Source: Collybia mongolica (lineage: Eukaryota; Basidiomycota; Agaricomycetes; Agaricales; Clitocybaceae). From it: 64,000 nt of DNA. The position numbers and the translations under genes were made by a program. Of the stretch, positions 44,385 to 53,790 are shown piece by piece. Position 1 is the first letter of the stretch. Every line of letters begins with the position of its first letter. The notes below the pieces were generated by a model. The model had not been told where the DNA came from. It saw nothing but the letters and a program-made list of their open reading frames with translations, and did not search any database. The stretch spans positions 62,001 through 126,000 of the forward strand of contig JAAXNY010000002.1 of NCBI GenBank assembly GCA_013420905.1, in the 5' to 3' direction.

Positions 44385-44772
44385 CCATAAACCCACTATT
44401 TGTGAGATGAAATACCTTCTGTGCTGAACTTAAATCATCCCACATATTCCACCTTTTATGGGATGAAAGTTCACTCTCTAATAGATTAAAATGATGTAAT
44501 AAAACCCACCCATTATAGGATGAAATTCCCCTCTTTTTCACTGGATTAAAATTGTCCCATATAATTCACCTCTAATGGGATGAAAGTTCACACCACTAAG
44601 GGATGAAAATTTCTGAAATTATAAGAGCAGAAATTCATCCTCTCAAGGGATGAAATATCTGGGATGAAGTTTCATCCCAATTTCATACCCTTTAGATTCA
44701 TCCACTAAACTTAGGAAATGCTGCTTTCATCCATTAAGTGGGGGAAAAACCTCCCCCACCAGGTGCACAGTG
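44385..44772 (-). repeat. A-type terminus of E1 (right end)
   Basis: Subterminal GGGATGAA / TTCATCCC repeats and a final CACCAGGTGCACAGTG. It is the inverse of the sequence beginning at 5130 and 45105. Confidence 0.75.
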
Positions 44773-45104
44773 GAATTATATGGAGCAATTTGGGTAGGTT
44801 TCTTCACTACTAATCTCAATACATGATTCTAACAAATCACAGTGCTGTGTTCGCAGTCTGGTTGGTAATGCTGGGCTCAACTATACAGTTGTTTGGCACA
44901 AACAACCTACCCCCATCATTGCTCTAATTATAAGTGTGATAAGTTTCTTTCTTTTTTCATTCCCTTGTATCTTATATGATTATTTCAGGCTCAAACTCAG
45001 CACAAATATCTCAAACAGTTCCCACATGGCTGGCCTGTCGAAGAATTCATAAAATCACATTTGAAAAATAAGTGTGCCTTTGCTCATAGATGTGGGTTCC
45101 TCAA
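44773..45104 (+). pseudogene. Gene C copy of older element E0, first part
   Basis: Encodes ELYGAIW, an intron (GTAGGT...AAATCACAG), CCVRSLVGNAGLNYTVVW, a second intron ending TTTCAG near 44989, and a segment homologous to FIKSHLKNKHAYARKCGY. It is cut on the left by the end of E1 and on the right by E2 at CAA (45102-45104). It continues at 49167. Confidence 0.75.
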
Positions 45105-45681
45105 CACTGTGCACCTGGTGGGGGTGGTTTTTCCCCCACTTAATGGATGAAAAGGGTTTTTCCTAAGTTTAGTGGATGAAATTAAGGGGTATGAAAATAG
45201 GATGAAATTTCATCCCACATATTTCATCCTTTAAGAGGGTGAAATTGTACTGTTAAAATACCATCTATTAATGGAATGAATTTTGTCCCATAAGGGGTGA
45301 AATATATGGGATGATTTTCATCTAATAAAAGGGGTGAATTTCATCCCATAAAAAGGGATGTATGGGATGATTTTCATCTAATAAAAGGAGTGAATTTCAT
45401 CCCATACAAGGGGATATATAGGATGATTTTCATCCAATAAAAGGAGATGTATAGGATAATTTTCCTGTATTTTACAGTCCCCCACATGTCCTTGTGGACT
45501 CTGCACAGACTCTGCATGGACTCCACAGAGTCTGTGCAGACTCACTTACTTTCTTTTACTATTATAAATTACTTACTTACATATAAGAGTTTACTTACTA
45601 TTTTATTTACTAATGTTCTACATACATTGATAGGATAATATCATATATTGATAGTGAACATGATACATTAATAGTAAGATA

Positions 45682-46570
45682 GCGGCAGTCAGGAACCAAC
45701 CCCCCTTATGTAAGCAACAATGACGACCATGAAGGCTTCACAACACAAAGTCTTGAGGCTATTCTGGATGCTAGGGAGAGTTGTTTTGATGTATGTGAAT
45801 AGGTCCCCAAAGTCAGAATGAGAATATTCATTATATATTATGAATAGTAAAGATTTTTTTTATCCCTTTTCCTTTTATTTCCCAAATGTGTTTTTGTGTT
45901 GATCTGAGCGTTTTATAAATTTACATCCTCTCTGATTTGGCCGCTTAGTAACACAGTCACGTGATGTCTCTGCCAAAGGAAAGTGTCCAAAAACCAACCA
46001 AAAAAACCAAAATTTCCGAGCTTGTGACATCGCAAGGGCATATCTGTGATTTTTATCCAAAATACCACTGTGAGCTAAACTTTATCGAGCAGTACTGGGG
46101 GGCTGCCAAGTTTGGCTATCGAAATTTCTGTACGCAGCCGTCAAACATTGCCGAGATGGAGACTTGGGTTCTTGAGTGTTTGGATAGTGTACCTCTTCTT
46201 CAGATCCGACAGTTAGTGTTATAGTGCAACCTCTCACACCATCTAATCATGAGCAACAGTTATGACAACCGAGCGGCACAATTTATTGATGCGTATTCAA
46301 AGGGTTTGACAGGTACCGATGCCGTCTGGACCAATCGGAAGTACCACGGACATCGCACTCTACCCACAAACATTCTGGCTGAAGTAAAAAAGTCTATTCT
46401 ACCCTCTACATAGTCCATTATAATACCTAATTGTGTTTGCTTCCCAAAAAAAATTGTCGATTGCCGCCCTTCTGCATCTCGAACTCATTTTCTTTTTTTT
46501 TGACCCTCCATTTGGCCACTACCCCTAACCCTAATATGATTACATAAGGGGGTCGGTTCCTGACTGCCGC
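45682..46570 (+). mobile_element. Internally deleted DDE transposon with TA duplication
   Basis: 889 bp flanked by TA (45680-45681, 46571-46572). Terminal inverted repeats begin GCGGCAGTCAGGAACC and extend about 35 bp to TTATGTAA. Inserted in E2; the uninterrupted homologous stretch is seen in E3 near 5650-5670. It retains only the 3' part of a transposase gene. Confidence 0.8.
45961..46413 (+). pseudogene. 3' part of a DDE transposase gene
   Basis: The first piece encodes ICDFYPKYHCELNFIEQYWGAAKFGYR, with the C-P-x-F/Y-H-C-E-L-N-x-I-E-x-x-W signature containing the last catalytic Glu of a Tc1/IS630-related fungal transposase. An intron with GTTAGT donor, CTAAT branch and AACAG acceptor (about 46213-46262) joins it to RAAQFIDAYSKGLTGTDAVW...KYHGHRTLP and a stop near 46413. 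The first two catalytic Asp regions are missing, so it cannot be active. Confidence 0.75.
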
Positions 46571-47841
46571 TATCTTAAATACATAATTTAATATGGGTGG
46601 GGGCCCCCGCCGCCCCTGTCATCCTTGTCAGCCCCCATGGTGTCATCAGTGGCCTGGGTTTCAGCAGCAGCGGCACTGGCTACTTTTCTTGTTGTTGTCC
46701 CCATTGTCATCATTGTCCTTTGTCATTATTGTCATCCTTGTGGTGGTGGTGGTTGTCTTGTCCTCGTTGTAGTTGTCGTCATCGCACCATTGTTGGTACT
46801 GCCGCTGCTGCTGCTGTTGCCGTTGTTGCCGCAGGCCTCATTGTTGCTGTTGCTGCTGCTATCTTCATCGTCATTGTCATCTTCCTCAGGTATTGTCTTG
46901 ATATCCAAGTGTTGCAGATGTCCAGTTGTCATTTGGGTGACTTCACCCTGCACTGGCAGGGTGGGCATGGTGGCTGATCACGCATGAGGTGGGGGTGCAA
47001 TGCTGGCGGTTCCTGTGTTGAGTGCACGCTCAGTCCTGGGATGGGCTATTAGCAACAGGAGTGATAAAAAAAAAAACACGCACGCCGCTGGGGCACCCTG
47101 AGCGTTGGTGGCCATGTCCTCCTTGCGGGTTCCTGAGGTTTTCCTGGGGAGGACGTGCTGCATGGTGAGTGCATAGGTGAGCAATGTTCTGGGACTCACC
47201 TCCCTCTGCCCCTCAGGGTGCCCTTTCCCCACCGTCCCCTTGGACCATGTCCTTTTCCACCGTTCCCCCCACCTCCCTTGGCCTTGTTGTTTGCTGTTTG
47301 TGTGTTTCTGGGTGCTTTGGGGGCCTATTTGCTGGCATAGTGCATTGGGCATTGGTTGGCATTGGGTGTGTTGGGTGTGTTGGGTGCATTGGCGGTTTGG
47401 TGGATGTCGTTGATGTGGTTGAAAGTAATCAACGAAGGCGTGGCAATGGTAATGTGACTGTGGCACATGCCTCAATATCATGTGACCTGTTTTTGTTGTC
47501 TTGAGGCCGTTTATCTCTCAGCTGGGAATGCCAGTCTTGCCCAGTGGTTATCCATGCCAAAAATTTTAATATTACGTAATGATCCTCCCTGTGACTGTTC
47601 GAACCTGGTGGGGTGCACATTTTTCAGCCTCCTATTAATAATGAATAATATACGATTTGAATAAATAAAATTTGTCAGCATTCCCACATTTGATCACAGG
47701 GCCCCGTTGACTGAGATGCCCGACAGCTGAACATTCCGAGCTATATCATGCATTGGCAGCCGCTTTCACACGCTTTTCCTCTTGCTCTCGTACCACCACC
47801 ATTGCATGTTGGCTGCCTCCCATCCTCCCCCTCATAGTAAG
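46571..47841 (+). repeat. Low-complexity and internal blocks of E2
   Basis: A GTTGTCATTGTC-rich stretch (about 46680-46890, simple-repeat-like) related to 5680-5890 of E3, then a block related to 22247-22930 of E3, including one arm of the promoter inverted repeat. No gene is supported; the ORFs here are products of base composition. Confidence 0.6.
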
Positions 47842-48190
47842 CACTCTTCATTGATAGATTACAATTACTATAGTAATACTTGTAGTAGTCATTTGAATTC
47901 CAATACAAACTATAAGGCTTTGTTAAGAATATTATTAAATGCTAATAATGATCCTACAGGAAACCTAAGGACGTCATTGGTATGCAGGACAAGACCATGC
48001 CTGACAATGTCCTCAACATGGTACACCACTTTGTTGACCTCAAAGTGCAGGTGGACAATGAGGGGGTCTCAGTATGTCTGTCTATCCAATCTAATCCAAA
48101 GCACATTAACATTGACCTGTTTTACAGATGACTTCATTACAATGAGGTCAACAAGGACAATGGGCAGTCTGGCAGTGCATGAACAAAGAC
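47842..48190 (+). pseudogene. SPT5-like 5' exon remnants (E2 copy)
   Basis: Parallel to 23905-24290 and to the 40130-39840 part of the full SPT5-like gene on the other strand: acceptor CTACAG, the MVHHFVDLKVQVDNEG-type exon, an intron ending TTTTACAG near 48127 and the following Asp/Asn exon. Truncated and not functional. Confidence 0.65.
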
Positions 48191-48239
48191 CAACAACTTC
48201 CACCCATTACTTAATTTTTTTTTATCTTTATTATACTAA

Positions 48240-48530
48240 TCTGACCAGCTGAATTCACCACCATAGGTAAAGTTGTTCATGCTAAAGAAAAAGTAGGGAG
48301 TCCTATTCCATACCCACTGTGTGGCATCACTGGAAATGGGTTCTGTCTCCAGGTGCAGCTTCAGGATGACAAGGATTTATATGGGGCCATTTGGGTAAGT
48401 TTTCTCATTACTAATCTCAATACATGATTCTAACAAATCACAGTGTTGTGTTTGCAGTCTGGTTGGTAATGCTGGTGATCAGGAACTTCAGAATGAGGGA
48501 TATGAATCAGTGGTATACTAGTTGATAGAG
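48240..48530 (+). pseudogene. Gene C remnant (E2 copy)
   Basis: It has the AKEKVGSP and LQDDKDLYGAIW segments, an intron, then SLVGNAG joined directly to the final GDQELQNEGYESVVY stop. It has the same internal deletion as the E3 copy. Confidence 0.7.
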
Positions 48531-48589
48531 CATTCAAATTACAATACCTTAGATCTTATGGATGTTAAACCTTAACTGTACAAAATGGA

Positions 48590-49163
48590 TGAAGTGTGTT
48601 TATTGATAACAGGGAAGAAAGAATGAATTCAAATTTAAGTGATGTAAATAGCATGAAATTAATCCCCACAAAAGCTATTATTCTCACCTGCAATGGTATG
48701 AAATTCATCTCTACAAAAGCTATTATTCTCACCTGTAATGGTATGAAATTCATCCCTACAAAGGCTATTATTTTCACCTATCATGGTATGAAATTCATCC
48801 CATAGCCTTAAAAATTTATAGTAATGTTACCCCAAAAAAACATTGCTATTTTCATTGATCAAGGTATTAAATTAATCCCATATTGGTAGGAATTACCTCC
48901 CACAATGGTTGTTTTTTCCACCTATGGTGGAATGAAATTCATCCCATAGTCTCAACAATCAGGGGTATGAATATGGACAAATTTTGTATGAAATTCATCC
49001 ACTAAATCATACCTTAAGGGGGGGTTTTTCCTCCTTTTTTTCCCTCCACAGAGGGTGTTTTTTCATACATCTTTGGGATGAAATTCATATATTGATGTGT
49101 TAAATTCATTACTTAAGGGGATGAAATATGGGTTGAATTTCATCCATTTCCAGTTTCACAGTG
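48590..49163 (-). repeat. B-type terminus of E2
   Basis: Subterminal units such as GGTATGAAATTCATCCC repeated in tandem (about 48650-48800), C/G-rich loop, and end TTTCACAGTG. Confidence 0.75.
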
Positions 49164-49166
49164 CAA

Positions 49167-49338
49167 GGAACCTAGTAATATAGTGGATGGCAGTATGGAT
49201 AGTGATGGAGTGGTGGGAGATGAAGAGGATGAGAATAATGATATGGATGAAGAGGAAGGTAGTGATGAGGAGGATGAGGACCAGGAGAATAATGATCAGG
49301 AACTCCAGAATGAGGGATATGAATCAGAGGTATTCTAG
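49167..49338 (+). pseudogene. Gene C copy of E0, acidic tail
   Basis: Continues the frame broken at 45104: a run of Asp/Glu/Asn residues ending NEGYESEVF and TAG at 49336-49338. This matches the end of intact gene C (EEGNESEAY). Confidence 0.75.
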
Positions 49339-49339
49339 T

Positions 49340-49895
49340 TAAGAGAGCTTTCAAATTACAATATCTTAGATCTTATGAATGTTAAACCTTAACTGTACAA
49401 AATGGATGAAGTATATTTATTGATAACAGGGAACAAAGAATGAATTTAAGTGATGTAAATGACATGAAATTAGTCCCCACAAAGGCTATTATCCTCACCT
49501 GTGATGGTATGAAATTAATCCCTGCAGAGGTCATTATTCTCACCTATCATGGTACAAAATTCATCCCTACCAAGGCTGTTATTCCCACCTGTGATGGTAT
49601 GAAATTCATCCCATAGCCTCAAAAATTGGCAGTAATGTTACCCCAAAAAACATTGCTATTCTCACCCATCAATGTATTAAATTAATCCCATATTGATAGG
49701 ACTTTACCTCCCACAATGGTTGTTTTTTCCACTTATGGTGGAATGAAATTCATCCCATAGCCTTGAGAATCAGGGGTATGAATATGGACAAATTTCATAT
49801 GAAATTCATCCACTAAATCATACCTTAAAGGAAGGGTTTTCCCCCTTTTTTTCCCTCCACAATGGGTGTTTTCATCCATTTCCAGTTCCACAGTG
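49340..49895 (-). repeat. B-type terminus of older element E0
   Basis: Subterminal GGTATGAAATTCATCCC-like units and end CCAGTTCCACAGTG at 49895. It closes the element into which E1 and E2 were inserted; its left end is not in evidence. Confidence 0.65.
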
Positions 49896-50054
49896 CTTGT
49901 TCTGTAGTCTTGGTCTCTACAATACAGACAGGTTTTCTCAACTCTCTATCTCTTGTGCTCTCTCTCCTCTTCTACTGTCTGATATTCTGCAGTGACTGTT
50001 ATTGTTGCATTGCTAACACAACCAGGCTCAGAGGATGGTGTTGTGGTTTGGTTT

Positions 50055-50240
50055 AGGGGAAATGAGCCTACATTAGTTGCAATGTGACTGTGCATTTGAG
50101 CTCATCAAATGCCTCCTGCTGTGCTGAGCCCCATACCCATGGTGCATCCTTTCCAGTGAGATCAAAGAGTGGGCATGCATGATGCAAGAAGTCATAGATG
50201 AACCACCAATAGAAGTTTGTAAAGCCAAGAGATGACTGTA
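50055..50240 (-). pseudogene. Ty3/gypsy pol remnant (connection/RNase H boundary)
   Basis: Minus strand encodes QSSLGFTNFYWWFIYDFLHH followed by CPLFDLTGKDAPWVWGSAQQ and EAFDELK. This is the well-known stretch after the reverse transcriptase palm in fungal gypsy elements. It is unrelated in detail to the pol at 11317-15360. No flanking LTRs are recognised. Confidence 0.8.
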
Positions 50241-50263
50241 TATGAGGCCATCAGCAATTTAGA

Positions 50264-51248
50264 TGGGTGGTAAAAGATTAAGAAGTATCAAATGTTCTGG
50301 CATCATCCAAGGCAGTTTGTGTGGGAGCACATGATGTTTACAGTCTTGCTTAGCATTTAGGCCAGTGTAGGGGGAATGCTAGTTTATTCCTAATCTAGTT
50401 GCTTGGACATTCCTTGCTCATCATAAATCTTACTCCATATGCTGCTGGCACCTCAAGACTACCTCGGCACAACCTACATACCTTGTGACACACCCCCTAC
50501 CCCCTTTTGCAGATATTACCATACCTCCTTACTGGCAGTTTACCTCTGGATCATTGCAGAACCCTAGCAGGCTCACCAGTTTCTATGATATCTCCACAGT
50601 TTATCCTACAATGTACCTATATAGATGGTGTTTCCCCTTACAGGTTGACACCTTTGTAATTACTTAGGACAGGGTACCTCTTGTGTGACTAAGCTGCCTG
50701 TGCCCCTAGTGCCCCCTTCCCTACATGGTTGATCTCACTGTGCACATTGCTCTCCATTCAGTAATACTTGTGGCAACACTGCCCCTTACAACCAGAATAT
50801 AGAATCCATTGAGCTGCACAACTGCTCTAATAACAATTACAAAAAGTAGTGAGGATTAGGGTATAATAGCATTGACCCATCAGTAACAGTCCATATAGGT
50901 TAAACTAAAGATCAAACTTAGGCCCATCCCAAGTCAATTATGAATTTATCTCAAGTTTAGCAAACTTGGGATGATCAATGTTTGTAGAATATGTAATGAA
51001 TACATGTTTGATTGGTATTCAACTTAACCATCAGCCGTCACAAGATAAACACATCAATGGTTGCCCCTGTACAAATACTAGCAAGAAGGTATCACCTGGA
51101 CTGTCATACGTAAACGCGAACCGGAAGAGCAATGTACTTAAATTTATCTCATTTGAACTACTCCAATCTGCCTACGTATAGGGTGCCGGCACCCCCATGA
51201 GAAAATAAACACCGAAGGAGTGCACGACCTTCTGCACATACCCCACAT
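50264..51248. other. Repeat-derived stretch without gene
   Basis: Begins with a retroposon 5' start motif in inverse orientation (50264-50288, CTTCTTAATCTTTTACCACC on the minus strand). A segment at 50390-50610 is related to 2755 and 28710. After about 51090 base composition changes to CpG-containing, marking the start of the host-like island. Confidence 0.45.
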
Positions 51249-51930
51249 CTATCCAGACAATTTCCGCTGGGGGCTCCCCGGCGGTGTAGGAAACCTACCC
51301 GGTAAAAAGTCACCACACGCATCCACGGGAAACATCGAATCGCCGTACATATACGCCGAAAGCGTCGGCGGCGAAGGAGACGCACGTCGAAGCTCGCTGT
51401 ACTCAAACACCGGGGAACGCCTCTCCCATGAGTATTCCCCCACCCATGTGTCCGCCAGATCGTCGTCGGGGCCTAGTACGTGGCGCCACGGCGTAGGGGA
51501 GTATGGCCAATAGGAGTCACGCGACGAGGAAATGTCCTGAGTCTGGTCGACGTGCGCCGTAGAGGCGCTTGTAGGTGACAACTGTGGGGTATCTTGGGAA
51601 TCCAAGGAGACGTCTGCCGGCAGAGCCGAAGAGCACGAGCAGCACCCACGGAGACAAGGCGTTGAGAGCCGATGCAATGGAAACGGTGTGGCTATTGAGA
51701 AGGAACGGAAGTGATCAGTAGGATTTCGAGGGTGGAGATAGAAATGACGGTATACCTGCGTGTGTCCGGTCTATTTCCCGTTCAGAATCTGGGGTGACAG
51801 GCTCCGAAGCATTATTAATAATACCCGGTGTTGTGGGTTTTTGATCCTGGAAAACGTAGGTGGCACTTGCGTGCCCACGCGGAGTGGCGCTAGCGCTAAC
51901 GGGCTCATGTGCTTGATTGTGTTCATCCAT
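51249..51930 (-). CDS. Two-exon gene of unknown function
   Basis: Exon 1 51930-51756, intron 51755-51692 (GTATAC...CAATAG), exon 2 51691-51249; together 205 aa with a continuous frame. ATG at 51928-51930 is preferred; an in-frame upstream ATG exists at about 52000. The protein is rich in Ser, Thr, Pro and Asp. It has a Cys-rich stretch just after the exon junction (CLRGCCSCSSA), several S/T-P sites (TPPGSP, QLSPTS) and no recognised domain or clear membrane segment. It is a plausible host gene because its frame is intact and its CpG content resembles the neighbouring transporter. Confidence 0.6.
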
Positions 51931-52400
51931 GGTGGTAATAAATTGTTGAGGTGGTTGGTTGGTGAACGAGAGACACGGTCGGTCGCGTCTTATGTACACC
52001 ACGTATGCTGGTCAAGGCATTGGTCGATTGTGTATTTATTGTTTCTCGAGCCCTTGGGTCACAGCGAATCCAGCGTCGCAGGGGCCAGGTGGGTCACTGA
52101 GAAGTCTTTCTTCTCTGATGGAATAAGACGTAAGCGGTGTGGTCCTCGGGGATTTACATATCTAGGAGTGATCAGGGACAATAATTACTGCGAAAACGTT
52201 AGATCACAGATGTACGATGGACAAAGCACCTTATGTCTAATTGGTCCAATCGCTCGCCTCATGACAAAAGAACAAAAAAACTGGATCGGTATCTCCAAAA
52301 GATACAGAAAGGACTTGGATGACATTGATGGACGTTAACGTTGGGTTCCAATCGTTAGGTGATAAAGAGGGCACAAACTTAAAGTGACCTTACAGCGAAA
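51931..52400. other. Upstream region of the two-exon gene
   Basis: No further gene supported. The ORF at 51760-52338 is mostly antisense to exon 1 and lacks family resemblance. Confidence 0.4.
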
Positions 52401-52948
52401 GGGTAAAACTATTCAGAAACCCCCTTTCTGGTAGAAACCCGGGGTTTCTGAGGGGGTTTCCAGAAACCCCTGGCATATGGTCAAATTGAGTTTTCGGTGA
52501 GCGGTGATGATCACGGTGATGGTCCGGCGCTGATTAGTCACATGTGGTTCACTGTCAATGAAGCTCATGGATACCCGCATTCATCCCTTCTCGACCCTCA
52601 TGACGATCCTCTACAAATGCTGGCGGGAACGAGCAAGCCGCAAAACGTGGGAGGCCACACCGATGCGGTGTCTGCCGACAGGAGGGTCCAATTGTCCATT
52701 CTTGCCTCACCAATCCTGAGTGGTTGTCGTAGAGGACATGAGCTGAAAGGGATAGCAATAAGGAATGTCTTGTAGTTGAGCTGAATGGTGAGAACGGAAG
52801 TTTGGTGTGGCAATGCGACATCACATGACATCGGCGAACCCATCAAATTCTCGGCGCAGGGTTTCTACTGGAAAGGGGGTTTCTGTATAAGCTTATGCCA
52901 GAAACGGGGGTTTCTACCAGAAAGGGGGGTTTCTGAATAGTTTTACCC
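52401..52948. mobile_element. Mutator-type MITE with 9-bp target duplication
   Basis: 548 bp. Terminal inverted repeats of about 38 bp begin GGGTAAAACTATTCAGAAAC. The perfect 9-bp direct duplication ACAGCGAAA flanks it (52392-52400 and 52949-52957). The TIR regions contain repeated GGTTTCT / AGAAACC motifs. A 9-bp duplication fits MULE-derived elements. No transposase inside. Confidence 0.85.
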
Positions 52949-52957
52949 ACAGCGAAA

Positions 52958-53790
52958 GCCCGTAACCAAAACGTCAAACGTTCAACCACCCAAGGCTCGG
53001 CTCGGCCCAATCTCTTCGGATCAGAACCTTACGTCATCCATTTTTTTTTTCTCATCAGGAACGAAGATGCAGCTGTAGGCTAAGCAACCTTTCTATGATG
53101 CAGGGCGCACATATATTTCTTAGAGGATGCCAGCATATACTAGCATATCCTTCGCATCATGGTGCATGAGTGAGTGCTCACGGTTTCTCCACCCAAACGT
53201 CAAGCATCACAACGAACCTGTTCTATCAGAGAGTCGCAAATTACAAATTCCATTTTTGTATGAAAAGAAATTTGATGGCCATACCTTGCTACCCTAGTTG
53301 GGACAACGCCAAGGAATGACATCATTCCCAAAAGTATCTTTGAACGCAACGATCAATTCTCCGGACGTTCATTATGTCTATCCCAAATAATCGTCCGTGC
53401 ACAGCGGTACGTCCACGACACTACCCAACCGGATGTGGGCCCTCCTAACCCTCGACAGGCAGAAACAAATACGAGAGAGCCCCCTGGTCTTGTGCTCCAC
53501 CACTACCACGGCGTGTGGCCAGTTGGCAGCCAACTCGAAGCAATGAATTGGTAAAAGAAAAAATCCGGTTGTGCGTTTGATCGCGTGGAAGTGGAGTCGT
53601 TTTTTCTCTACCTGCCAAGCAAGACGCAGCCGTGCCGCCAGTCACAACTGGACACACGCCGGAGCCCAAGTGCCCTTTTAGTATAAACTTACCCGCGTGC
53701 CGGATTTATCCCCCACTTACCCCCCCCACCCCCACCCTTTCTTCCCAAAATTACACCAGCTACCGCCCTGAATAGCTCAACTCTCCAGCT
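52958..53790. promoter_or_regulatory. Upstream region of the MFS transporter
   Basis: About 830 bp with no supported gene. A pyrimidine-rich stretch (about 53708-53745) lies shortly before the start codon, common in fungal promoters; no factor site is claimed. Confidence 0.4.

Larger units (their letters stand above)
34929..44772 (+). mobile_element. Gene-carrying CACTA/Plavaka-like transposon E1
   Basis: About 9.85 kb. Left: B-type subterminal region (34929-35440, extreme end lost to retroposon S3). Right: A-type subterminal region ending CACCAGGTGCACAGTG at 44772. Between them: gene C (minus), gene D (plus), SPT5-like gene (minus), an inverted-repeat promoter region and a Tnp2-family transposase (plus). 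Termini beginning CACTGTG and dense subterminal motifs fit CACTA-type elements. The right end lies inside another copy of gene C (44773 onward). Transposase and SPT5-like gene are decayed, mainly by TGA stops, so this copy is not autonomous now. Confidence 0.72.
45105..49163 (+). mobile_element. Deleted CACTGTG-family element E2 with 3-bp target duplication
   Basis: 4,059 bp from CACTGTGCACCTGG (A end, 45105) to CAGTTTCACAGTG (B end, 49163). It is flanked by CAA on both sides (45102-45104 and 49164-49166). Joining the flanks restores the reading frame of a gene C copy (...CGFLKEPSNIVDGS... aligns with gene C CGYTNETGNTVGGS). Contents: A subterminal repeats (to about 45470), a small DDE element (45682-46570), low-complexity blocks, one promoter arm, SPT5-like exon remnants and a gene C remnant, then B subterminal repeats. 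No transposase, so non-autonomous. Confidence 0.85.

Noticed and set aside
46520..46540. CCCTAACCCTAA-like telomere sequence
   Set aside because: Only two imperfect units, and it lies in the terminal region of the small DDE element; not a telomere.
46597..46987. Overlapping Val/Ile-rich ORFs suggesting membrane proteins
   Set aside because: Produced by a GTTGTCATTGTC-like simple-sequence stretch shared with the E3 copy at 5680-5890; no start context or splice support.
51760..52338. 192-aa plus-strand ORF
   Set aside because: Mostly antisense to exon 1 of the 51249-51930 gene, with no recognisable domain.
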